A stretch of DNA of 64,000 nt, taken from the NCBI RefSeq assembly GCF_021184025.1, contig NZ_CP036537.1:1364001-1428000 (forward strand), in the 5' to 3' direction. Position 1 is the first letter of the stretch. The number at the start of each line of letters is the position of its first letter. The notes below the pieces were generated by a model. That model made no database searches, was not told the origin of the DNA, and saw nothing but the letters and a program-made list of their open reading frames with translations. Source of the stretch: Rhodopseudomonas boonkerdii. Its GTDB lineage: Bacteria > Pseudomonadota > Alphaproteobacteria > Rhizobiales > Xanthobacteraceae. Shown here piece after piece: positions 49,462 to 58,265 of the stretch. The position numbers and the translations under genes are program-made.

Positions 49462-49707
49462 ATGTCCGACACACCACAGCAACTGCTTCATCTGGTCATC
49501 GGTGGCGAGCTCACGGATCTGAAGGGTATTACCTTCAAGGATCTCGACAAGGTCGATATCGTCGGCGTGTACCCCAACTACGCGTCGGCGCTGGTCGCCT
49601 GGAAAGCCAAGGCGCAGTCCACGGTCGACAACGCTCACATGCGCTACTTCATCGTCCATCTCCATCGGCTGCTCGATCCGGGCCAGGACGCAAAGCCCAC
49701 CACTTGA
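49462..49707 (+). CDS. DUF4170 domain-containing protein
   Basis: 81 residues with an AGGAAG ribosome-binding site. A compact alpha/beta sequence (LHLVIGGELTDLKGITFKDL, VDIVGVYPNYASALVAWKAKAQ, MRYFIVHLHRLLDP) that I recognise as DUF4170, an alphaproteobacterial protein of unknown role normally found beside the DUF374 acyltransferase. Its stop overlaps the TTG start of the next gene. Confidence 0.85.
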   Translation: MSDTPQQLLHLVIGGELTDLKGITFKDLDKVDIVGVYPNYASALVAWKAKAQSTVDNAHMRYFIVHLHRLLDPGQDAKPTT

Positions 49708-50429
49708 AACGTCTGCTGCGAAACACGCTGCGCAGCAGCTGGGTACAACGCGCCGCGGGATTTCTCGCGGCCGAATTTTTGCGCCTTGTGTGGAAGACGA
49801 ACAAGTTCACTTTCGACCCCGTCGACGTCTATGACATCGTCGAGCCGCAGATGCCGGTTATCCTGGCGTTCTGGCATGGTCAGCATCTGATGACGCCGTT
49901 CATCAAGCAGAAGGACTACCGCGGCGCGGTGCTGATCTCGAAGCATCGCGACGGCGAGTTCAATGCGTTGGCCGCAGAACGGCTCGGCATCGCCACCGTG
50001 CGCGGTTCGGGCGATCATGGCGGCGCATTTCATCGCAAGGGCGGTGTCGGCGCCTTTAAGGAAATGGTGCGGGTCCTGGAAAGCGGCGTCAACATGGCGC
50101 TCACCGCGGATGTACCGAAGCGCGCGCGTGTCGCCGGTCTCGGCATCATCATGCTGGCGCGCGAGAGCGGGCGGCCGATCATGCCCTTTGCGATGGCGAC
50201 CAGCCGCTTCTATCAATTCAACAACTGGGATCGCACCACCATCAATCTGCCGTTCGGTCGCGGCGTTCTCGTCGGCGGAGAGCCGATCGAGGTGCCGCCG
50301 GATGCCGACGGCGCTGTCATGGAAGAGCTGCGTCGGCGGCTCGAAGCAACGCTGAACGACGCCACGCAGCGCGCCTATGAGGCTGTCGGTCGGCCCGATG
50401 GCAATCGCCATGGAACGCGCCATGGCTGA
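49704..50429 (+). CDS. DUF374 lysophospholipid/lipid A acyltransferase-like protein
   Basis: 241 residues from TTG 49704, whose TTGA overlaps the stop of the DUF4170 gene. The N-terminal helix is followed by VILAFWHGQHLMTPF, SKHRDGEF, TVRGSGDHGG and TADVPKRARVAGLG, the DUF374 pattern in the acyltransferase superfamily. The epsilonproteobacterial member LpxJ adds a secondary acyl chain to lipid A. The direct link to waaA and lpxK makes a lipid A acyltransferase role likely here, as an inference. Confidence 0.83.
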   Translation: MKRLLRNTLRSSWVQRAAGFLAAEFLRLVWKTNKFTFDPVDVYDIVEPQMPVILAFWHGQHLMTPFIKQKDYRGAVLISKHRDGEFNALAAERLGIATVRGSGDHGGAFHRKGGVGAFKEMVRVLESGVNMALTADVPKRARVAGLGIIMLARESGRPIMPFAMATSRFYQFNNWDRTTINLPFGRGVLVGGEPIEVPPDADGAVMEELRRRLEATLNDATQRAYEAVGRPDGNRHGTRHG

Positions 50430-51726
50430 CGCTCTGCCGATCACGCTGCGCGCCTATCGCAGCCTGTCGGCGTCGCTGACGCCGATGATGCCGCTGTTGA
50501 TCAACCGACGCTTGCGAAATGGCAAGGAGGACCCCGAGCGGATCGACGAACGCCGCGGCATCTCAGCGATCGAACGGCCGTCCGGGCCCTTGGTCTGGGT
50601 GCACGGTGCGAGCGTCGGCGAAGTGCTGGCCGCTGCGGCATTGATCGAACGTCTGCGCGCCTCGAAGGTGCGCATCCTTCTTACATCGGGCACGGTGACA
50701 TCGGCCGGTATCATCGCCAAGCGATTCCCGCCGGATATCATCCATCAATACATTCCCTACGACTCGCCCCGCTATGTCGCGCGTTTCCTCGATCACTGGC
50801 ATCCGAGTCTGGCGTTGTTCATCGAGAGCGACCTCTGGCCGAACATGATCCTGTCCGCCGCGAAACGGCGGCTTCCCATGGCGCTGATCAACGCACGGAT
50901 GTCACAGCGCTCGTTTCCGCGCTGGCAGCGGATGTCGAAGACCATCGCGGCCTTGCTCGGCCGTTTCGAGATGTGTCTCGCCCAATCCGATACCGACGCC
51001 GAACGCTTCGACGCCCTGGGGGCCCGCAGCGTGCTCGTGACCGGCAATCTGAAATTCGACGTTCAGGCGCCGCCCGGCGATGCCGCCAAACTCGATGCGT
51101 TGAAAGGGGCAACCCACGGGCGTCCGATCGTCGTCGCGTCATCCACGCATCCCGGCGAAGAGGAGATCATCCTCGAAACGCATAAGGCGCTGACGAATTT
51201 CTTTCCGTCATTGCTCACCGTGATCGTGCCGCGCCATGCCCACCGTGGCGGAGCCATTGCAGATATGGTCGTTGCGGCCGGCAGCCGTGTGGCGCTGCGG
51301 TCGCGTGCGGATCTGCCCGGCGCGGATACGGATATCTATGTCGCCGACACCATGGGCGAGCTCGGGGTGTTCTATCGCCTCACGCCGGTGGTCTTCATGG
51401 GCGGCTCGCTGGTGCCGCACGGTGGGCAGAATCCGATCGAGCCGGCCAAGCTTGGCGCGTCCATCGTTCACGGGCCGCATGTGTTCAACTTTACGGACGT
51501 CTATGATGCGCTCGATCGGGCCGGTGGCGCGCGGCAGGCGAATTCGTCCGAACAACTCGTCAAGCAGCTGGGCCAGATGCTCGGCGACGTCGCTGCGCGC
51601 GATGCGGCGATCGATGCCGCGAAGCAGGTCGTTGCGCGCCTTGGCGGCGCGCTGGACCGCACGCTCTATGCGCTGGAACCCTATCTGATGCAGCTTCGCT
51701 TCGAGATGTGGGGGCATCATGCGTGA
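50422..51726 (+). CDS. waaA: 3-deoxy-D-manno-octulosonic acid transferase WaaA (KdtA)
   Basis: 434 residues from the ATG at 50422; ATGs at 50398 and 50410 are also in frame. It adds Kdo to lipid IVA at the inner membrane. Motifs include PLVWVHGASVGEVLAA, LLTSGTVTSAGI, FIESDLWPNMI, VTGNLKFD and FMGGSLVPHGGQNPIEPA, all typical of WaaA (GT30). The start overlaps the end of the DUF374 gene by 8 bp, and its stop overlaps the lpxK start by 8 bp, so the three are coupled. Confidence 0.96.
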   Translation: MADALPITLRAYRSLSASLTPMMPLLINRRLRNGKEDPERIDERRGISAIERPSGPLVWVHGASVGEVLAAAALIERLRASKVRILLTSGTVTSAGIIAKRFPPDIIHQYIPYDSPRYVARFLDHWHPSLALFIESDLWPNMILSAAKRRLPMALINARMSQRSFPRWQRMSKTIAALLGRFEMCLAQSDTDAERFDALGARSVLVTGNLKFDVQAPPGDAAKLDALKGATHGRPIVVASSTHPGEEEIILETHKALTNFFPSLLTVIVPRHAHRGGAIADMVVAAGSRVALRSRADLPGADTDIYVADTMGELGVFYRLTPVVFMGGSLVPHGGQNPIEPAKLGASIVHGPHVFNFTDVYDALDRAGGARQANSSEQLVKQLGQMLGDVAARDAAIDAAKQVVARLGGALDRTLYALEPYLMQLRFEMWGHHA

Positions 51727-52726
51727 ACCGGCGTTCTGGCAGCAGCGGAACAGCTTGCTGTCGCGCCTGTTGATGCCGCTCGGTGCCGTCTATGGCGAGA
51801 TCGCCGCCTCGCGCATGATGCAGCAGGGGACGGTGGCCGGCATCCCCGTGATTTGCGTCGGGAATTATCACACCGGAGGTGCAGGCAAGACGCCCACCTC
51901 ATTGGCCTTGGTAAAATTGCTGCGCGAACTCGGCGAGACACCGGTGGTGCTCAGCCGCGGTCATGGTGGCAGACTGCGCGGGCCGGTGAAGGTTGAGCCG
52001 GGTCGTCACAGCGCTGCCGATATCGGCGATGAGCCTCTTATGATGGCCCGCGAGGTGACAGTGGTTGTCGCGCGGGATCGCGTGAATGGCGCAGCGCTGG
52101 CGCGCTCCACCGGCGCCAGCGTGATCGTGATGGACGATGGTTTTCAGAATCCGGCGCTGGCGAAGGATTTGTCGCTCATCGTGATCGACGGCAATCGCGG
52201 TCTCGGCAACGGTCGCATATTTCCCGCCGGTCCGCTGCGTGCGCCATTGGATCGTCAGCTCGCTCGCACGGACGGCCTTGTGGTGATCGGCGATGGCGTC
52301 GCTGCTGCCGGCGTTGCCGCGATGATCCATGGCCGTGGCGGCAAGGTGTTTACGGCCCGGCTGAAGCCGGCGGCTGTGTCGATGCAGGGGCTGCAGGGCA
52401 AGCGCGTGCTCGCTTTTGCGGGGATCGGTGATCCCGACCGCTTTTTTCGCACCCTGAAGAACGCCGGTGTCGATGTCGCAGTGAAAAAGGCGTTCGCCGA
52501 TCACCATCCATATACGTCTGCCGAGATCGAGGCACTGGTCGTGCAGGCCCGCAGCGAAGGGCTGACGCTGGTGACGACGGAGAAGGATCTGGTGAAGCTG
52601 CGCGGCATCTCCGCGGCAGCGGAGATCGTCGGTTTTCCCGTTGTCCTCGATGTCGAGGACAAAGAGGGGCTACGCAATTTCGTTCGCGAAGGGCTCAATC
52701 GCGCACGAGCCGGGACGAGGCGATAA
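51719..52726 (+). CDS. lpxK: Tetraacyldisaccharide 4'-kinase LpxK
   Basis: 335 residues. It phosphorylates the 4' position of the lipid A disaccharide. The P-loop is VGNYHTGGAGKTPT (residues 48-60), followed by LSRGHGGRLRGP, VIVMDDGFQNPAL (catalytic DDGFQ) and FAGIGDPDRFF. Length is normal. The order waaA-lpxK is common in alphaproteobacteria. It ends just before a repeat hairpin shared with the convergent DUF2093 gene. Confidence 0.96.
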   Translation: MREPAFWQQRNSLLSRLLMPLGAVYGEIAASRMMQQGTVAGIPVICVGNYHTGGAGKTPTSLALVKLLRELGETPVVLSRGHGGRLRGPVKVEPGRHSAADIGDEPLMMAREVTVVVARDRVNGAALARSTGASVIVMDDGFQNPALAKDLSLIVIDGNRGLGNGRIFPAGPLRAPLDRQLARTDGLVVIGDGVAAAGVAAMIHGRGGKVFTARLKPAAVSMQGLQGKRVLAFAGIGDPDRFFRTLKNAGVDVAVKKAFADHHPYTSAEIEALVVQARSEGLTLVTTEKDLVKLRGISAAAEIVGFPVVLDVEDKEGLRNFVREGLNRARAGTRR

Positions 52727-52730
52727 AGCG

Positions 52731-52762
52731 TAAGGCGGATAAGCGAAGCGTAATCCGCCTTG
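52731..52762. repeat. GGCGGATAAGCGAAGCGTAATCCGCC hairpin (repeat family)
   Basis: AAGGCGGAT / ATCCGCCTT is a perfect 9-bp stem with a 12-base loop, between convergent lpxK and the DUF2093 gene. A short copy of the family at 46321, probably a two-way terminator. Confidence 0.82.
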
Positions 52763-52766
52763 CGGA

Positions 52767-52985
52767 CTACTTCACCTGCTCCGGATAATGTCGCTTCAGC
52801 ACCGCCGTGTGCGTCGCATAGGCCTCCTGCCGGTCGACGCTCCAATATTTCAGTTCATCCAGCGGGATGCGTTCGCCCGAAACGGCGCAGGTCACATATG
52901 TGCCCGGTGCGACGACGCGAAAATCGCCGTCGAGATATTGCAGCTTGGCTTCGCCGTGGCCGGATGGCCCGAATTTGTTGAGCAC
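52767..52985 (-). CDS. DUF2093 domain-containing protein
   Basis: 72 residues: MLNKFGPSGHGEAKLQYLDGD, then RVVAPGTYVTCAVSGERIPL and ELKYWSVDRQEAY. It is DUF2093, a small alphaproteobacterial protein of unknown function normally placed next to lpxK, as here (convergent). The lone Cys and the beta-rich look suggest a small domain. Confidence 0.88.
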   Translation of the reverse strand: MLNKFGPSGHGEAKLQYLDGDFRVVAPGTYVTCAVSGERIPLDELKYWSVDRQEAYATHTAVLKRHYPEQVK

Positions 52986-53145
52986 GGCTGGTCTCCTGGA
53001 ATGCTCTGCCCGGGTGCCCGCAGGCGGATCGATGGTTCTTCACCATAGATAGGGCTTTCGCGGCGCGAATGAAAGCGCCGGGGAAGCCGACCTTGTACCG
53101 CTGATCTGGTCGGCGGGCCAGCAGCCGCCGGCCGCAGATCATGCT

Positions 53146-54471
53146 TCAGCGGCTGATCCGCGCGTCCGCGACGGCTCGCTGGAACAGTGCGGTCATAGCC
53201 TCGGAAATACCTTGGGTCGGGCTGACCTCGAAATAGAAGCCCGGCGACGCACATGATTGCATATTGGTTGCGATTTCGCTGTTCGTGGACGGTCCGAAGG
53301 GACCTTTGTTGAACGGTGCGATCCACGTATTGTACCAGGCGTTGGTCGGTAGATCGAGATAGGTCGTGTAAAGGACCGCGATCTTGACGCCACGATTCTT
53401 GATCGCGGTGCAGAGCGATGGATCGAGCGGGGACTGGCACCGCCCGCCGGTGGTCTTCTTCAGGCATCCGGATGGATTGTACTCATCGGCCACGCCGTCC
53501 GAGACGAAGAAAAGATACTTGGCAGGCGCGTTCGCTGTTCCGTTTCCGGTATTTGCGATCGCCTTGTCGATCGCCGGAATGACGGACGAAAACTGCGTAT
53601 CCTGATCGTTATTGTCGTTTTGGCCATTGACGGACATCAGATCGATCGCTCCTGCCGCAGTTTTCGCGCTCGACAGGCTCGAGGACAGGCTGAACAGCGG
53701 CCGAAGGCTTGCAGTCGCAGCGCTGCCGCCGAAATCGTAGATCGCGACCCTGAACTGGTTGGGATAGGTCTGGGTCGCAGCCGCGGTATCCATCAGGCTT
53801 TGAGTGGCAGACCGCAGCACATCGATACGCGTGGTGACGCCAAGCTTTTTGGCGAGCAGGTAATAGTTCGACTTGTTCGCGGTGTCATGGCAGGCAAATG
53901 CGCATTTGTCGGATGTGTTGTTGACCATCATCGCGACGTCCGCGGGCGTTGCTCCGACACCCATCGACGGCGAATTGTCGAGCAGAAGGTAGAAGTCGAT
54001 GAATTGGGGCATCGTGGCCGTGGCGGTCGCGACGCCGGTGACGGTCAGTTTCGGAAAGCCGATGATGGAAGTGAACGTTGTCGGGACGTCAGCCGAAAAC
54101 TGCATGCTGGACGTCACGATACCATTGGTTCTCGATACTTTGGCAGTTACGCTATTGATCGTGTAGCCGCTCATGCTCGCGGTATTGGCGTAGAAATAGT
54201 TGATCGCCGTGGTCGAGCCGCCGGGAACGTCGCCATCAGCGGACATCGAGCCGGCTGTGGCAAATGCTGTCGATTTCTGAACGATCGCACCGATGGCGGC
54301 AGAATCGAGCGCGCCCTGCAGCTTGGAGCGGATCATTGCAGCGCGACCGTGATCGATGGCCCCGCCCATGAACGATAGGAGCGGTACGGAGGCCAGCGCG
54401 AAGATAACAGCGACGTTCCCCTGGCGATCCCTGACGTAGGAATTAAAGTTAAATCGAAAATTCCTAAACAT
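53146..54471 (-). CDS. TadG-like protein with TadE/TadG N-terminus and von Willebrand A domain
   Basis: 441 residues from the ATG at 54471. The N-terminal segment RDRQGNVAVIFALASVPLLSF is the TadE/TadG (Flp pilus) membrane anchor, followed by DHGRAAMIRSKLQGALDSAA, typical of pilus-related TadG. The vWA domain has a MIDAS DNSPSMG (D-x-S-x-S), and Cys pairs are present in the later part (KCAFACHD, CLKKTTGGRC, CTAIKN). No other tad/flp gene is nearby, so it is a stand-alone member. Its use of AAA, AAT and TTT codons is somewhat higher than in its neighbours. Confidence 0.87.
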   Translation of the reverse strand: MFRNFRFNFNSYVRDRQGNVAVIFALASVPLLSFMGGAIDHGRAAMIRSKLQGALDSAAIGAIVQKSTAFATAGSMSADGDVPGGSTTAINYFYANTASMSGYTINSVTAKVSRTNGIVTSSMQFSADVPTTFTSIIGFPKLTVTGVATATATMPQFIDFYLLLDNSPSMGVGATPADVAMMVNNTSDKCAFACHDTANKSNYYLLAKKLGVTTRIDVLRSATQSLMDTAAATQTYPNQFRVAIYDFGGSAATASLRPLFSLSSSLSSAKTAAGAIDLMSVNGQNDNNDQDTQFSSVIPAIDKAIANTGNGTANAPAKYLFFVSDGVADEYNPSGCLKKTTGGRCQSPLDPSLCTAIKNRGVKIAVLYTTYLDLPTNAWYNTWIAPFNKGPFGPSTNSEIATNMQSCASPGFYFEVSPTQGISEAMTALFQRAVADARISR

Positions 54472-54686
54472 GAAAATGTGTGCTCGTTCTGAGTACGGAC
54501 GGGCAGATGAGTACCTATGGAAAATCAACTAAAGGTTATGAAAGGCGATACGAATCGAAATAACGGTGCCAGCGGTATTTCGGTGGCGTCCGGTCAGATG
54601 AACGGTCGGCATCCTGGCGGATGCGCATGTTCAAGAGGCCAAAAGAAGCGCGTCCGGGACACGATGCCATCAAAGCAGAAGCTGCT

Positions 54687-56294
54687 CTAGAACAGATCGC
54701 CCTGGTCAATCTTGGCAGTGCGCTTCGATGTTTTAGGTTTCGGGGCAGCTGATCTCTCTGCGCGCGGCGATGCCGGCGCTGCACCGTCGGCCGTCACATC
54801 GATGCGGCCATCGGCAAATTCAATGTTCAATCGTGCGCCGGCATTGACACCCGCCATTTCGTGCACGGCGGTTCCGTTCTCGTCGCGCACCAGCGCGAAG
54901 CCGCGGGCGAGGACGCTGCGATAGGAGAGCGCAGCGAGCAGTTTGTTGGAGGCTTCGGCGCGCGCCGCGTGACGCTGCAGCAGCGTCGTCAGCGCGCGGC
55001 GGGCACGTTCGCTCAAGCGTAGGGCGCGTTCGCGATCTCTCGCGATCGCGTTGCGCTGAGCCTGCTCATTGGCGGATTTCGACGCTTTGAGGCGCAGTTC
55101 GAGATTAGCGAAACGGTCGCGGCGCTGGCGCAGCAATGCGCGAGCCGAGAGCTTCAGGCGCTCGCCGCACACCGCCTGCCGCTGCGTCGCATGGGCGATC
55201 TGCGCGCGCAACACGCGCAGCGTCAGGCCGGATGCCGCCTGCACGAAGCGGCGATGATGCGCATGGGTATTGGCTCTGAGCGCGCGCGGCAGCGAGGCGC
55301 CGGCGCTGTCGAGACGCTGGCGCGGGATCGCAAGCAGATCGGCGGCGTTGGGCAAGGCACGTGCGGCCGCACGCAGCTCGTTGCGGCGGGATTCCTGCGC
55401 ACGCTGCCAGCACAGCATCATGCGGCGTTCGAAGGTGCCGATCTCCACCAGGAGCTCCGCCCGCACCGGCACGGCCATCTCAGCTGCAGCCGTCGGTGTC
55501 GGCGCGCGCCTGTCGGAGGCGAAATCGATCAACGTGATGTCGGTCTCGTGGCCGACGGCCGATATCAGCGGAATCATGCTCTCGGCCGCGGCGCGCACCA
55601 CGACCTCTTCGTTGAACGACCACAGGTCTTCCAGCGAACCTCCGCCGCGGGCGACGATGAGGAGGTCGGGGCGCGGAATCTTGCCGCCAGCCTCCAGCTT
55701 GTTGAAGCCGTGGATCGCTGCCGCCACCTGTTCGGCCGAGCCCTCTCCCTGCACGCGCACCGGCCACACCAGCACATGGCGGGGGAAGCGATCGTTCAGC
55801 CGATGCAGGATATCGCGGATGACGGCCCCGGTCGGCGAGGTGACGACGCCGATCACTTCGGGCAGCCACGGCAAAAGCTGCTTGCGTGCTTCGTCGAACA
55901 GGCCCTCGGCGCCGAGCTTGCGCTTGCGCTCCTCCATCAGCGCCATCAGCGCGCCGACACCCGCGGGCTCCAGGGCCTCGATGACGATCTGGTATTTCGA
56001 TGAGCCGGGATAAGTTGTCAGCTTGCCGGTGGCGATGACTTCGAGGCCTTCCTGCGGCCGAAACCGCATCCGGCCATGCACGCCCTTCCAGATCACAGCC
56101 TCGATCTTCGCGCTCTCGTCCTTGAGCGAGAAATAGCAGTGGCCGGAGGAATGAGGCCCGCGAAAACCGGTGATCTCGCCGCGGACACGCACGTTTCCGT
56201 AAGCGTCCTCCACCGTCCGCTTCAGCGCCTGGGAGAGCTCCGAGACGGTGAATTCGGCAGAATTGGTGAGCGGGGCGGCTGCGGCTTTGGGCAT
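54687..56294 (-). CDS. xseA: Exodeoxyribonuclease VII large subunit XseA
   Basis: 535 residues. The OB-fold start ([33 protein letters not shown], abbreviated) is followed by [21 protein letters not shown], then the catalytic core with [17 protein letters not shown] and [15 protein letters not shown] and [14 protein letters not shown]. The C-terminal half is a long Arg/Ala-rich coiled coil, typical of XseA. With XseB it degrades single-stranded DNA. xseB is not in this window. It is divergent from purD. Confidence 0.96.
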   Translation of the reverse strand: MPKAAAAPLTNSAEFTVSELSQALKRTVEDAYGNVRVRGEITGFRGPHSSGHCYFSLKDESAKIEAVIWKGVHGRMRFRPQEGLEVIATGKLTTYPGSSKYQIVIEALEPAGVGALMALMEERKRKLGAEGLFDEARKQLLPWLPEVIGVVTSPTGAVIRDILHRLNDRFPRHVLVWPVRVQGEGSAEQVAAAIHGFNKLEAGGKIPRPDLLIVARGGGSLEDLWSFNEEVVVRAAAESMIPLISAVGHETDITLIDFASDRRAPTPTAAAEMAVPVRAELLVEIGTFERRMMLCWQRAQESRRNELRAAARALPNAADLLAIPRQRLDSAGASLPRALRANTHAHHRRFVQAASGLTLRVLRAQIAHATQRQAVCGERLKLSARALLRQRRDRFANLELRLKASKSANEQAQRNAIARDRERALRLSERARRALTTLLQRHAARAEASNKLLAALSYRSVLARGFALVRDENGTAVHEMAGVNAGARLNIEFADGRIDVTADGAAPASPRAERSAAPKPKTSKRTAKIDQGDLF

Positions 56295-56377
56295 CGGGAT
56301 CTCAAGCTGTTGCGGCAGCGGATTAGCATGCTAAACGCTGGCAAAACCATCTAAAACCCCAGCCAGGCAGTCTTCCC

Positions 56378-57661
56378 ATGAACATTCTTCTCATCGGTTC
56401 CGGTGGTCGCGAGCACGCGCTGGCATGGAAACTGGCCGCATCGCCGCTGTTGACGAAGCTATGGTGCGCGCCGGGCAATGCCGGCATCGCGCGGGAAGCG
56501 GAGTGCGTCGCGCTGGATGTTGCGGATCATCCTGCCTTGATCAAATTCTGCCGCGACAACAAGGTCGATTTCGTCGTCGTCGGCCCGGAGGCACCGCTTG
56601 CGGCCGGCATCGTGGACGATCTCGCCGCGGCGGGCATCAAGGCGTTCGGGCCGAGCAAGGCCGCGGCTCGCCTGGAAGGCTCGAAGGGCTTTACCAAGGA
56701 TATCTGCAAGGCCAACAATATCCCGACCGCCACCTATGAACGCTTCAGCGATGTGGACAAGGCCAAGGCCTATATCCGCGCCCGGGGCGCGCCGATCGTT
56801 ATCAAGGCAGACGGGCTGGCCGCCGGCAAGGGCGTCGTCGTCGCGATGACGCTGCAGGAAGCCGAGAATGCCATCGACATGATGCTCGGCGGCGGTTTTG
56901 GCGCAGCCGGCGCCGAAGCCGTTGTGGAGGAATTCCTGGTCGGCGAGGAAGCCTCGTTCTTCGTGTTATGCGATGGCGAGAACGCATTGCCGCTGGTGGC
57001 GGCGCAGGATCACAAGCGTGCTTTCGACGGCGACAAGGGCCCGAATACGGGCGGCATGGGCGCCTATTCACCGGCGCCGGTTTTCACCGATGCTATCCAG
57101 AAGCAGACCATGGACGAGATCATCCTGCCGACGCTGAAGGCCATGAAGGACATGGGATGCCCCTACAAGGGCGTGTTGTTTGCAGGCCTGATGATCACCG
57201 AAGACGGCCCGAAGCTGATCGAATACAACGCCCGCTTCGGCGACCCCGAGACGCAGGTGCTGATGGTCCGCCTGATGTCGGACCTGCTGCCGGCGCTGAT
57301 CGCGTCGGCCGACGGCCAGCTCAAGAATTTCGATCTGCGCTGGTTTCCGGACCCGGCGCTGACTGTCGTCATGGCCGCCAGGGGATATCCCGGCGACTAT
57401 GACAAGGGCACCCGGATCGCGGGTATCGACCGCGCCGAACAGATCGAGGGTGTCGAGGTCTTCCACGCCGGAACCAAGGCTTCGGGCGACTGGATCCTGG
57501 CCAATGGTGGGCGCGTGCTCAACGTGACCGCTTCCGCCAAGACCGTCGGGGAGGCCCAGCGCCGTGCGTATGAAGCCATCGGCCTGATCAATTGGCCCGA
57601 AGGCTTTTGCCGCCGTGATATCGGCTGGCAGGCGGTCGCGCGCGAACGCCAGGGTAAGTGA
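56378..57661 (+). CDS. purD: Phosphoribosylamine-glycine ligase PurD
   Basis: 427 residues. Second step of purine synthesis, an ATP-grasp enzyme: [18 protein letters not shown], then [53 protein letters not shown] and the ATP/metal site [15 protein letters not shown]. Length is normal. Its end is convergent with tadA, and the two stops are about 20 bp apart. Confidence 0.98.
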   Translation: MNILLIGSGGREHALAWKLAASPLLTKLWCAPGNAGIAREAECVALDVADHPALIKFCRDNKVDFVVVGPEAPLAAGIVDDLAAAGIKAFGPSKAAARLEGSKGFTKDICKANNIPTATYERFSDVDKAKAYIRARGAPIVIKADGLAAGKGVVVAMTLQEAENAIDMMLGGGFGAAGAEAVVEEFLVGEEASFFVLCDGENALPLVAAQDHKRAFDGDKGPNTGGMGAYSPAPVFTDAIQKQTMDEIILPTLKAMKDMGCPYKGVLFAGLMITEDGPKLIEYNARFGDPETQVLMVRLMSDLLPALIASADGQLKNFDLRWFPDPALTVVMAARGYPGDYDKGTRIAGIDRAEQIEGVEVFHAGTKASGDWILANGGRVLNVTASAKTVGEAQRRAYEAIGLINWPEGFCRRDIGWQAVARERQGK

Positions 57662-57679
57662 CGGTATTGGGAGACGCCC

Positions 57680-58126
57680 CTAGCGCCGCGCCTGAAAAAA
57701 GTCGCGGAGCAGCTTGGCGGCTTCCGTCTCACCCACTGCCGAATAGACCTCCGGCGCATGATGACAGGTCGGCGAGGCGAAAAACCTTACGCCGGACTCC
57801 ACGCCCCCGCCCTTCGGATCGGCCGCTCCGTAATAGAGCCGGCGGATGCGGGCGAAGGAGATTGCCCCGGCGCACATGGTGCAGGGCTCCAGCGTGACAT
57901 AGAGATCGCAATCCACGAGCCGTTCCGAACCGAGCCTTTCGGCGGCCTGACGGATTGCGAGTACTTCGGCATGGGCGGTGGGGTCGCGGTCGGTCAGGGT
58001 GCGGTTGCCGGCGGTGGCGATCACCTGGCCATCCCGCACGATCACGCAACCAATGGGGACTTCGCCGGCTTGTGCGGCGGTTTCAGCGGCCTGCAGGGCC
58101 AAATCCATGAAAGAAGGGGTGGTCAA
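57680..58126 (-). CDS. tadA: tRNA-specific adenosine deaminase TadA
   Basis: 148 residues. It deaminates A34 to inosine in tRNA-Arg(ACG). The zinc motif is TAHAEVLAI (H-A-E) plus EPCTMCAGAI (P-C-x-x-C). AADPKGGGVESGV is the segment typical of TadA. Length fits. It is convergent with purD and divergent from the pseudouridine synthase gene. Confidence 0.94.
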   Translation of the reverse strand: MTTPSFMDLALQAAETAAQAGEVPIGCVIVRDGQVIATAGNRTLTDRDPTAHAEVLAIRQAAERLGSERLVDCDLYVTLEPCTMCAGAISFARIRRLYYGAADPKGGGVESGVRFFASPTCHHAPEVYSAVGETEAAKLLRDFFQARR

Positions 58127-58265
58127 AAGCTCGTTTCCTGCGCGAAACTCTGCTACGGAGTGGCCTTCAGCAAAGCGGATTCTGCTTCGTCCTGCGTCGC
58201 CGCGTGCGGCCCGCGAATGCCTCCGCGCTCAACCCAATTCAGCTTCCGCTGCAGCGAGACCCTTC

